This document shows, piece after piece, positions 6,843-15,515 of a stretch of 26,040 nt of DNA (position 1 is the first letter of the stretch; each line of letters begins with the position of its first letter). Made by a program: the position numbers and the translations under genes. The notes under the pieces were generated by a model. That model did no database searches and was not told where the DNA came from. It saw only the letters and a program-made list of their open reading frames with translations. The DNA comes from Tritrichomonas musculus. Lineage: Eukaryota > Parabasalia > Tritrichomonadida > Tritrichomonadidae. The DNA lies in assembly GCA_039105265.1 (NCBI GenBank), contig JAPFFF010000330.1, positions 1 through 26,040 on the forward strand, given 5' to 3'.

Positions 6843-7904
6843 TTAATATGCTGTGACTTTTGCTATTGATGGTATCGAGAGATTTCTTAGATCAATAAAT
6901 GATGGAATTGATATTTGTGTTAATGATGAACATCCTCTGAAAGCAGAATGTTCAATTGAAGTCACAGATGATGGAATTGATATTTGTGTTAATGATGAAC
7001 ATCCATCGAAAGCAGAATAACCAATTGAAGTCACAGATGATGGAATTGATATTTGTGTTAATGATGAACATCCACAAAAAGCAGAATCTCCAATTGAAGT
7101 CACAGATGATGGAATTGATATTTGTGTTAATGATGAACATCCACAAAAAGCAGAATCTCCAATTGAAGTCACAGATGATGGAATTGATATTTGTGTTAAT
7201 GATGAACATCCATCGAAAGCAGAATATCCAATTGAAGTCACAGATGATGGAATTGATATTTGTGTTAATGATGAACATCCTCTGAAAGCAGAATATCCAA
7301 TTGAAGTCACAGATGATGGAATTGATATTTGTGTTAATGATGAACATCCATCGAAAGCAGAATCTCCAATTGAAGTCACAGATGATGGAATTGATATTTG
7401 TGTTAATGATGAACATCCTCTGAAAGCAGAATCTCCAATTGAAGTCACAGATGATGGAATTGATATTTGTGTTAATGATGAACATCCATCGAAAGCAGAA
7501 TCTCCAATTGAAGTCACAGATGATGGAATTGATATTTGTGTTAATGATGAACATCCATAGAAAGCAGAATATCTAATTGAAGTCACAGATGATGGAATTG
7601 ATATTTGTGTTAATGATGAACATCCATCGAAAGCAGAAAATCCAATTGAAGTCACAGATGATGGAATTGATATTTGTGTTAATGATGAACATCCATCGAA
7701 AGCAGAATATCCAATTGAAGTTACAGATGATGGAATTGATATTTGTGTTAAATTGGTATTTCCATTGAAAAGATGTTTGGGTATTTCTTTTTCTTTTAAT
7801 AATAAAAAATAAATAACTTCAACGTCATTTTGACTGGCCGCTTTTTGTAATGCTGTCTTATAAAAAAAATATGAAACATTGAAAAAAATTGATGTCGATG
7901 AATG
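6843..7904 (-). CDS. Ankyrin plus BspA-type leucine-rich-repeat half of a DUF3447 gene
   Basis: The minus-strand frame is open from 7904 to a stop at 6843. It starts with an ankyrin-type segment (YKTALQKAASQNDVEVIYFL) and passes into twelve nearly identical 23-residue units of the form SSLTQISIPSSVTSIG-x-SAF-y-GC. It ends in a short divergent cap, IAKVTAY. This is the Treponema pallidum/BspA-like LRR (LRR_5), a huge surface-protein family in trichomonads thought to act in adhesion. There is no ATG at the start of the open region; the natural N-terminal partner is the DUF3447 frame at 8033-9202 on the same strand, so this is the downstream half of one split gene. No membrane anchor is visible at the C-terminus. 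Confidence 0.75.
   Translation of the reverse strand, partial: HSSTSIFFNVSYFFYKTALQKAASQNDVEVIYFLLLKEKEIPKHLFNGNTNLTQISIPSSVTSIGYSAFDGCSSLTQISIPSSVTSIGFSAFDGCSSLTQISIPSSVTSIRYSAFYGCSSLTQISIPSSVTSIGDSAFDGCSSLTQISIPSSVTSIGDSAFRGCSSLTQISIPSSVTSIGDSAFDGCSSLTQISIPSSVTSIGYSAFRGCSSLTQISIPSSVTSIGYSAFDGCSSLTQISIPSSVTSIGDSAFCGCSSLTQISIPSSVTSIGDSAFCGCSSLTQISIPSSVTSIGYSAFDGCSSLTQISIPSSVTSIEHSAFRGCSSLTQISIPSFIDLRNLSIPSIAKVTAY
6890..7760. repeat. 69-bp tandem array, about 13 copies, coding for LRR units
   Basis: GATGGAATTGATATTTGTG recurs every 69 bases from about 6901 to 7728. Copies are almost base-for-base identical; most changes fall in two codons per unit. The period is a multiple of three, which keeps all frames open and creates long false frames on both strands. 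Confidence 0.95.
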
Positions 7905-8032
7905 TTATAAAAATATTCAATATTTGAAATATCATAAAATATACACTTATCGAACACAATTAAAATGTTTTATGATGTTATCTTATTGAATTGTGGTCGC
8001 TGAAATCAGTTCTTCATCAAAATATTTGTGAT
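7905..8032 (-). other. Broken linker between the DUF3447 and ankyrin-LRR halves
   Basis: Between the two open halves, the minus-strand DNA still reads like protein in pieces. In the frame of the DUF3447 half, after three stops, a segment similar to ILIVFDKCIFYDISNIEYF is legible, and then the frame changes to reach the ankyrin part. No GTATGT-type 5' splice site or ACTAACACACAG-type branch/3' site, as known for trichomonad introns, is present. Decay is the simplest reading. Confidence 0.5.
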
Positions 8033-9202
8033 TTAAATAATTTTCATTTTGATTCCTTCTTCTTTCTCTTTCAATAAAAGGTTGAAAAGTTCGTTATATT
8101 TATAGAGGTGCAAATAGAAAAATCCATGCTCTTTGATGGCTTCTGTCTCTAAATAATAGTAATTATGGTATTTTATGCAATTACATGTAATCGTTTCGTT
8201 TCGTTTTGGATCTTTTTCTTCTTGAAACAGAAAATTATTTTGAATGTAGTCAGCGAAATCATTGTGATGGCATTTAATTGATTCAGTAAGGCATCTCAAA
8301 TATTCGTTATTTGCTTCATTTAATTCTTCTTCATTTTTGTTATCAAATTTTGGTGGACAAACCTCCTTTGTTTCAAGAATATGAATCAATGATGCATTTT
8401 TTGAATGAATCGCATAAAGCCACAGCGATGCTCTCAATTCAACTTCACTCATCATCAAATATTGAAAAATATGAATCGATCCAAAGAAAGCTGAATATTC
8501 AATCAGAGTCGTATCTTTTCGTTCGAGTATGAATGAATTGGTCTCAAAAATTGATGGCGTAATTTGGCTTGAAAGTGAACAGTTACTCCGAGTCACATAT
8601 GAAACGAATTCTTCAACTGAATCATTTCGTATCATTGAGCAAATGTGCGAGTCATTCTCGCCTTCTTCGCGTTTCAAATCATAGTTGTCAAAAATATTTG
8701 ATGACTTATTTAAAAGTTCGTTTTTAACGGTTTTCATTTTCTCTTCTCCTAAAAATTCTTCGAGCTCGGGATAGAAAAAGTGACAGTAACGGTTACCGTT
8801 AGCTTCGTATTTAGTCATCATCGATTCACAAATATTGTCTGTTAGTCTTATGACATCATTCCTCAAAAGAAAATGAACGAGTAATTTGTTGTCTTCAAAA
8901 ATATAGAAGATTTCCTCATTTGACAAGGTCTGTTTGATTTGGTCTTTATAGTGAAGAAGAAGTTGTTTAGTTCTGGCGATGAAAGTTGTATCACGGTGGT
9001 GTTCGTCACTGATATTTTTTATAATTCGCAAAAAGTCTTTCATGTCTTCAAAAGCTCCGTCTTTGTCTTTCTGCTTGAGATTTGGAGATGATCTTTCAAA
9101 ACATTCTTCAATCGTTGTGTAGTCGAAATTCTCATCTGAATTTTCAAGAAATTCGAGAATTTCAGCGTAAAGCTTTTTCTTATCAGCGATATAGCTTTCC
9201 AT
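8033..9202 (-). CDS. DUF3447-type N-terminal half of an ankyrin/LRR protein
   Basis: This 389-residue open frame starts at an ATG at 9202. Typical family landmarks are in order: an N-terminal helical region (MESYIADKKKLYAEILEFLE), HHRDTTFIARTKQLLLHYKD near 80, HFFYPELEEFL near 147, GENDSHICSMIRNDSVEEFV near 190, TLIEYSAFFGSIHIFQYL near 243, LWLYAIHSKNASLIHILE near 265, and KCHHNDFADYIQNNF near 319. These match the large parabasalid DUF3447/ankyrin family; its biochemical role is unknown, probably protein binding. It ends in ...LFNLLLKEKEEGIKMKII, in the middle of what should be an ankyrin repeat. About 130 bases later the ankyrin and LRR part resumes, so the full protein was probably about 750 residues. 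A sister locus lies at 15516-17880. Confidence 0.75.
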   Translation of the reverse strand: MESYIADKKKLYAEILEFLENSDENFDYTTIEECFERSSPNLKQKDKDGAFEDMKDFLRIIKNISDEHHRDTTFIARTKQLLLHYKDQIKQTLSNEEIFYIFEDNKLLVHFLLRNDVIRLTDNICESMMTKYEANGNRYCHFFYPELEEFLGEEKMKTVKNELLNKSSNIFDNYDLKREEGENDSHICSMIRNDSVEEFVSYVTRSNCSLSSQITPSIFETNSFILERKDTTLIEYSAFFGSIHIFQYLMMSEVELRASLWLYAIHSKNASLIHILETKEVCPPKFDNKNEEELNEANNEYLRCLTESIKCHHNDFADYIQNNFLFQEEKDPKRNETITCNCIKYHNYYYLETEAIKEHGFFYLHLYKYNELFNLLLKEKEEGIKMKII

Positions 9203-9332
9203 ATTTGCAAAAAGGAAAAAAAAAAGTAATTTTTTATAAATATATTGAAAAAGTTTATATAATTCAAAAAAATTGTCAAAATATTTTATTTGTTATAAAA
9301 TAATTATATAAATATTTTTGAACGAATTCAAA

Positions 9333-9421
9333 AGTTTCATAGCTCAGTCGGCAATCCTCTTTTTGAGGCGATCTTTGTTATGATGAAGTAAAGGTTTAGG
9401 GTTCGAGTCCCAGTATAACCA
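9333..9421 (+). tRNA. tRNA-like gene or relic with intact A and B boxes
   Basis: TAGCTCAGTCGG (9340-9351) fits the A box and GGTTCGAGTCC (9400-9410) fits the B box exactly. A run of eight T at 9422-9429 would stop RNA polymerase III. The acceptor arms (9333-9339 and 9414-9420) pair at only four of seven positions, and the T stem has a mismatch. The space between the boxes is about 48 bases and holds CCTC/GAGG and ATCTTT/AAAGGT stems, so an insertion, intron or long variable arm is possible. I could not fold a credible anticodon arm and assign no amino acid. Confidence 0.4.
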
Positions 9422-9444
9422 TTTTTTTTATTTCATTCCTCATT

Positions 9445-12400
9445 ATGAAATCCATTTCTTTTCCTCAAAATAAAATTTTTGAATAGCTTATAAACTCTCA
9501 AAAGAAAAATTCACAGTTTAATACATCAGATGAATTCATCCTGCAGGATAAAATTGGATCTGGTTCTTTTGGTAAAGTATATAAAGTAAAATATAAAACA
9601 AAATCTCCAAAGATCCATTAGAAGAAGATTCCACAGAATTAATTCTAAATCTTTCTAGAGAAGTCAATATCATATCTAAATTAAATCATCCATCAATTCT
9701 CAAATTTATTGAATACAGTCCCTTAAATTTTCATTTAAAACCAAAACCTGTCATTATAACAGAATTTGCTTCAAACGGCTCCCTTGAAGATCTCATTTTA
9801 CTAGAACGTAACTCCGAATCAGACTCCAATTAAAACGACACACTCAAACTGATCATTATCTACGGAATTGCTGCAGCCATGTCATATCTTCATTCTCACG
9901 ACATTATTCATCGAGATTTGAAGCCAGGGAACATTTTATTGGATGATTTTTTGCTTCCAAAAATTTCTGATTTTGGCCTCTCCAGATTCAGTCCAAAAAG
10001 TGACGAAAGTCTTACATCTAGATCTTCCAATGGTGTCAAAGGGACCTCACTTTATATGTCACCCGAAATAAGGGATAAGGCAGAATATAGCAAGTCCTGT
10101 GATGCTTATGCCTTTGCGATCTATGTCTATGAAATCATCACAAATTTGAAGCCGTTTAATAAATTGAACTTTTTCCAAATTCCTGTCAAAGTTCATCAAG
10201 GAATTCGTCCTGAATTCAAATTTGAGATTCCAAAATCATACAGAAATCTCATTGAAAAATGTTGGTCACAGAAAACATTCAATATACCAACATTCGATGA
10301 AATTTTGAATGATTTGAAAACAAAAGAAAATTACATAACTGAAAAAGTGAACAAAAATGACTTTTTCAATTATAAAATATCTTTCGACTCAGATAGAGTA
10401 ATCTCATTGACAGGATACATTGATGAAGAATCATCAACATCCAATCATTCATCAAGCCAAAAAGATGATTCAAAAACAAATTCGTCCGTTATAATCATTG
10501 AAAATTTGACACCAAAAAATTCAATGATTCCTTATAAGCTCTTTCTAAGTTTGAATGATAAATGCAAAGAAACAGTCCAAAAAACGATTGATGATCCTAA
10601 AAATCAATTCAAACTTGGCCAATTCTTAATTGAAGGCCAATATAACTTCCCACGAAATGTTCAACTTGGAATCAAAGAATTGAAAATTTCGTTTGAAAAC
10701 GGAAATGATGAAGCTTTTCTTTACTATTGTAGCATGCTAATTAAAGGGAAAATCATTCCAAAGAACCACAAAAAGGTAATAAAAATGATTACAGAAAGAT
10801 ATGATAGTAATGATTCATTATTTCTATTTATTTATGGCAGTTATTTAAAGCAAGAAAAGAAATATGAAGAATCTTTTCCATGATAAGAATGATTTTGAAA
10901 ATGCTGAAAAAGCAGGGAATGTTGATACCATTTATGAGTTAGCCAAGATGTTTTACAAAGGAACTGGAACGCCTACTGACAAAGCAAAATCGACTCTTTA
11001 TTATGAAAGAGCAATTGAAAAAGGAAGCATAAAAGCGATATTTGTACAAATATGGCTCACTTAAAGAAGATTTGAAACTAATCAAGGAAGCTGCTGATAA
11101 AGGGCACATTAAGGCACTTTATCATTATTCACAAATGCTTAATGAAGATGAAGAATCGGATAAATATTTGAAAGAATCAGCTTATAAAGGGCGCGTTGAA
11201 TCGATGTACAAATATGGATTCAAATTGTACAGGCGAGAAAAGAATGTAGAAGAAAAAGAAGAATCGATACAATTTCTGAAAAAAGCAAGTGATAAATGTC
11301 AAATTGAATCCATTTATAAATATGGCGAAATTATTGGAATGGGCGATGGAGTTCCAATTGATAAAGACAAAGCAATTTAGCATTATAAAATGTCAATTGA
11401 ATTAGAAAATTCATTTGCAATGAATGATTATGCAATGATGCTTGCCAAAGGAGATGGAATAACACAAAACAAAGAAGAAGCAATTAAAAATTTCAAAAAT
11501 GCAATTGATAAGAATGATTTTACTGCAATGTATAATTTAGCATGTCTTTTACAAGATGAAAATATTGAAGAATCAGTTAAATACTTCAAAATGGCAATTG
11601 ATAAATGGAATGTTAGTGCAATGACAACTTTTGCTTTCATGTTGAAAAAAGGAGAAGAAATTCCAATCAATATTGAAGAATCTATTCGAATTAACAAAAT
11701 GGCAATTGATAAAGGCGATGACACAGTAATGTATAATTACGCTGTCATGTTGCAAGATGGTGATGGAATTCCACCGAATAAAGAAGAATCTGTTAAATAT
11801 TATAACATGGCAATTGATAAAGGAAACTTAGATGCGATAAATAATTATGCAATGATGCTTGAAAATGGTGATGGAATCCCTCAAAATAAAGAAGAAGCAA
11901 GAAAGATTTACCAGATTGGAATAGATCGAGGTGATGACGATTCAATGACAAACTGTGCAATGATGTTAGAAAATGAAGGAAATATTGAAGAAGCAATCAA
12001 ATTATATAAAATGGCAATTAAAAAAGAGAATTCTACAGCAATGACAAACTATGCAATGATATTGGAGAACGGTGAAGGTGTTCCTGCAAATAAAAAAGAA
12101 GCTGCAAAGTACTACAAAATATCTGCTGATAAAGGTTGCCCAACTGCTATGTTTAACTTGGCAACAATGCTTGAAGAAGGCGAAGGTGTCCCTGTAAATA
12201 AAGAAGAAGCAGTCAAGTACTACAAATTGTCTGCTGATTGCGGAGATAAAGTGGCAATGTACGCATATGGCTCTTTGGTGTTTTTAGTGGTGATGGCGTC
12301 CCTGAGAATAAAGAAGAAGGAATCACTTACATAGAAATGGCAGGTGATTCTGGAAGTGTCCCAGCGATGAGGAAAATAGCAGTGATTCTGGAAAAAGGTG

Positions 12401-12507
12401 ATGGTATTGAAGCCAATATTGAAGAAGCAATGAAATATTACAAAATGGCTCAAAATTTTAATGATTATGATGAAGAAGAAAAGGAAGAAGAATTTATTGA
12501 TGAATAG
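9445..12507 (+). pseudogene. TKL-type protein kinase with Sel1 repeats, decayed
   Basis: The reading begins with ATG 9445 (MKSISFPQNK). The glycine loop GSGSFGKV is at 9556-9579. The lysine-bearing (VAIK) segment appears lost near 9600. HRDLKPGN follows at 9909-9932, DFG at 9969-9977, and SPE in place of APE. Sel1 repeats, about 36 residues each, run from about 10600 to 12470 with text such as GDGIPQNKEEA. This kinase-Sel1 layout is a common parabasalid TKL family. Seven lesions are visible: stops at 9484-9486, 9831-9833 and 11378-11380, and frame changes near 9600, 10880, 11040 and 12280. The catalytic lysine region is missing, so an active kinase is unlikely. The protein would have had about 1,000 residues, ending in an acidic tail (YDEEEKEEEFIDE). 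Confidence 0.8.
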
Positions 12508-12663
12508 GTTTTATTAATCATTATCAATATATGTGGAAACTTCCTATTTTATATTTATATATAAATTATAATGAACTCTAAATTAATAATTTTTCTTTTC
12601 TTTTTTTTCTCACAGATAAACAGATGTCTTCTATGAAAAATTCTTAACGTGACAGCATCGTCT

Positions 12664-12702
<39 letters not shown>

Positions 12703-12883
12703 TCTTTGAAAAAGTTAAATTGACACATTTAACAACGTTTTTTTTTTTTTTTTATTTATTTATTCCAAAATCTCTAATATTATAGTTTATCTTTTGATTT
12801 CACTATATCTTTGTTTCAAAGGAAATGAAAGTGAATTCACAATAAAAATTTAAAAAGGCTTATTATTGCTTTACATATAAAAA
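12508..12883. other. Intergenic stretch with two long T tracts
   Basis: This lies between the convergent kinase-Sel1 relic and the transporter gene. It holds a run of about 32 T at 12666-12697 and one of about 16 T at 12738-12753. Read on the minus strand these are A tracts 130-220 bases downstream of the transporter stop. No gene is visible. Confidence 0.6.
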
Positions 12884-13897
12884 TCATTGATTCTCTTCAT
12901 CAGACACCTGGGCGAATGTCTCCTTAACCAGCAAGTTTTCATTGTTTTTTGTAGACTCATTTCTGTCACTCAAGTGGGGCAAATGTGTCTCCTTCTTCTT
13001 GTTTTTGATCTCGAATATTGTGTACAAAATGACTCCCGTCATTGAGATTATCAGGCCAATTATCTTCTTAATTTTCTTGTCACGGGGCTCCGAGACAGGC
13101 GGAAACATTATCAAGCCAAAGATGAAGATTGACATTGTCTTCACGTGTCCGACCACTTGAAAAGTGACAGGTCCAGCACGACCAATTAGTGAAAAACCGA
13201 CACAATTCCCCATAACCGCCAAAAAACCGGTGAACAAGATCAATGTGACCTCAACTCTTTGGAATTTGTGGTTTAGAATGCTTTTCTCACCACTTGTTTC
13301 GATGAAAATTGCAGCACACAAAGCCACAATGAAGCGGTTGAATGAAACAGCATGGTTGAGTTGAATGCCGGAACAATTGTAGGTCTTCTGTAGGACGTTT
13401 GTTTGTGTCTGGTAGATTGTCGTTGTGATGACAGCAACAAGAGCAATAATGGAGCCAAGCAGGTTGAATTGGACATCGTTTACTGTAAAGAGGCAGAGAC
13501 CGACAAGAAGAATGCCTAAAGAGCAGAGAGTGTTGAGCGGTGTTGATTGCTTTTGGAAGAAGTATTTGTATAAAACCATGCATGGAATCGTGCAGAGCTT
13601 CGAGAGTTGGTAAAAGCCGATGGAATTCATTTTAAGATTATAATTCATGGCCACTATTGATACAACTCCAAAAAATCCCATTGACCAACGTGCTAAGTAT
13701 GAAACTTGATGGGCAAACTCAAACAGTCGCATGTAACCCATAATGGTAAGAAGAATCCATGTTAAAAAGAAATGATAGCATGTTAGAAAAGTGGGGAAGC
13801 CAAAACCATAGACAGACATGATCTTTTTGTTGATTAAAATCAGTGTAGTCGAGCCGCATATCGAAATGCAAATTAGAATTGGTACAGGAACTAGCAT
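12884..13897 (-). CDS. SLC35/TPT-family nucleotide-sugar transporter (SLC35E3-like)
   Basis: This intact 337-residue membrane protein has about ten hydrophobic segments, beginning directly with LVPVPILICISICGSTTLIL. Family landmarks include NKKIM after the first helix, NYNLKMNSIGFYQLSKLCTIPCM near 86 (the SxGFYQ.SK..TiP signature of the TPT/SLC35E group), FNLLGSIIALVAVITTTIYQ near 144, and GPVTFQVVGHVKTMSIFIFG near 242 (the sPVTyn..Gh.K signature). The C-terminal tail is hydrophilic and charged and would face the cytosol. Family members exchange nucleotide sugars for nucleotide monophosphates across Golgi or ER membranes; the exact substrate cannot be told. The coding region is less AT-rich than its neighbours, as expected for a conserved expressed gene. 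Confidence 0.8.
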   Translation of the reverse strand: MLVPVPILICISICGSTTLILINKKIMSVYGFGFPTFLTCYHFFLTWILLTIMGYMRLFEFAHQVSYLARWSMGFFGVVSIVAMNYNLKMNSIGFYQLSKLCTIPCMVLYKYFFQKQSTPLNTLCSLGILLVGLCLFTVNDVQFNLLGSIIALVAVITTTIYQTQTNVLQKTYNCSGIQLNHAVSFNRFIVALCAAIFIETSGEKSILNHKFQRVEVTLILFTGFLAVMGNCVGFSLIGRAGPVTFQVVGHVKTMSIFIFGLIMFPPVSEPRDKKIKKIIGLIISMTGVILYTIFEIKNKKKETHLPHLSDRNESTKNNENLLVKETFAQVSDEENQ

Positions 13898-14562
13898 TTA
13901 GAATTGGTAAACGGTATCATACAATTTTGAATTCTTTCAATATGAATTATTTATTTTCTTAAGGATAAAAATAAATTAGGTGAATTATATTTAACAATTT
14001 AAATTAAATTATAAATTATATCTAAAATTTTAAAATTTATTCTCTTATTAATTGTTGATTGATTTAGATATTACAGAATTATATATAAACTTTTTTAAGG
14101 GTTAATTTGAATAAAAGAATAAAACATAATTATCTCACAAAATTAAGAATATTATCATAATTAAAAGACATATATATTCATTTTATATAATATATTAATT
14201 GTATATATAGTATTTATCAAATTATTTTATATATATAGAAAAATAATGCTAAACATTACAAAAACAAAAACAAATGGGAAGAATTTGTCCCAAATTTTTA
14301 CAATAGAATATTTTGAATTAAATTTATCAGTATATTGCATAAAATTACAAAGAGAAAAGATTATTTTTAAATATTTTTGATGAGATATTGAGCTTGCCTT
14401 TTTGGTATTCAATTTACTAAAATAATCATCATGTATTGTTCATTTATTTACATAATGACCTTATTAATTTATCCAGCAAAACCATATCTAATTTTATTAG
14501 TTTGAATAAGCCTATCGACATATCAAAAGTATATAAAATGGAAATATTATTAAATAAATGAA
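13898..14562. other. AT-rich intergenic stretch, nothing recognised
   Basis: This is the 5' flank of the minus-strand transporter gene. It is made of A/T-rich low-complexity DNA with short TATATA runs. No convincing open frame and no RNA gene is seen before the tRNA-Phe-like sequence. Confidence 0.5.
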
Positions 14563-14634
14563 GGAACTATAGTTTAATTGGGAGAACATGTGACTGAAGT
14601 TCACATTGTCATGGTTCGATTCGGGAAAATATTA
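14563..14634 (+). tRNA. tRNA-Phe(GAA)-like sequence, probably a pseudogene
   Basis: The D stem GTTT/GAAC (14572-14575 and 14584-14587) and a perfect anticodon stem TGTGA/TCACA around loop CTGAAGT (GAA at 14596-14598) fold as in tRNA-Phe. A-box-like TAGTTTAATTGG and B-box GGTTCGATTC are present. The T stem (CATGG/CGGGA) and acceptor stem (GGAACTA/AAATATT) barely pair, and there is no T run behind it. The half with good stems versus the half without suggests a tRNA copy whose 3' half has decayed or was replaced. Confidence 0.5.
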
Positions 14635-15515
14635 GAATTAAAAAAGAATAATATGAATTACATAACTTCCAATTTAAAAAGATGTATTTTTTACAAATGA
14701 ATGAATTTTATTAAAAAATATGAATTATTTATATCATTATATGTTTTGTATGAATTTTATTAAATATTTGTTTAAATAAAGATAGAGGTTTACCTCACTT
14801 CAAATCAATTAAACACATACATTTAATCGAACAAATGAAGGCAGGGGTTCAGGATTGACATTCACTAAGGTCTGATAAAAAGAGTGCCAAAAATTTGACT
14901 CTTCTATAGTATGATAGTTTTGGGTGAACAATACTTACTACCTAATTGATGATATGTGCGCTCCTGGAAATGATATAATATGGCCGCATTTATTGAATGA
15001 GTTTGCCAAACTTATAATTACAAATTTGAATTGGCAACTCTTTGAATTTTTCATTTGATAAACATTTGATCATTGAAAACTATACGATGCCGTTGTTGAT
15101 AAAAATCCTGTGATCTTCAGTTTCATTTTACTTTTCGTGGTTTATATTCAATCATCTTTATAACAAAGTCAACATCGATGTTGTTATTGCATTCTATGAA
15201 TAAAAGTTTTTGACCTAGTAAATTTGGGCTTATTTCTTTGAAAAAATAGATTTTCCAACTTTTTAAATATTTTATGGCGATTTCATATTTTTAGACAATA
15301 CTTTTTTAGAGGTAAATTTTTTGATCTTGTGTTTCTATATGGATCAAATTTGATTGTTTTTCTTATTTTTAAGGCGTTTCAAAGGTATTCAAATAGCCTG
15401 ATTTGTTTAGGCTTTTGATTTTGAGAAATTTTATTTTTTTTTCTTCTGAAAAATTGAGAGAATTTTTGGAAATGTTATATGAAAAAATTATTTTGAATTT
15501 TCAGAGCAAGAATAA
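14635..15515. other. Intergenic stretch upstream of the second DUF3447 gene
   Basis: About 880 bases without a convincing gene. The part 14800-15200 is less AT-rich than usual intergenic DNA here and may be a very old gene remnant, but neither strand gives readable family motifs. The last 250 bases are T-rich and form the 5' flank of the gene at 15516. Confidence 0.45.

Noticed and set aside
6890-7760. CRISPR-like regular repeats
   Set aside because: There are no distinct spacers; the units are contiguous, coding and eukaryotic LRR repeats.
6952-7768. Long frames in other phases and on the opposite strand over the LRR array
   Set aside because: They are a consequence of the 69-bp period. 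Only the LRR phase gives a known fold and connects to an ankyrin segment.
7905-8032. Spliceosomal intron joining DUF3447 and ankyrin-LRR halves
   Set aside because: No trichomonad-type 5' or branch/3' splice consensus is found at either locus, and the linker holds stops plus protein-like text instead.
11378-11380. Stop-codon reassignment or read-through in the kinase-Sel1 gene
   Set aside because: Both TAG and TAA occur together with several frame changes, while neighbouring intact genes use standard stops; decay explains it better.
14227-14412. 61-codon minus-strand frame
   Set aside because: It is low-complexity AT-rich DNA with no motif or conserved neighbour.
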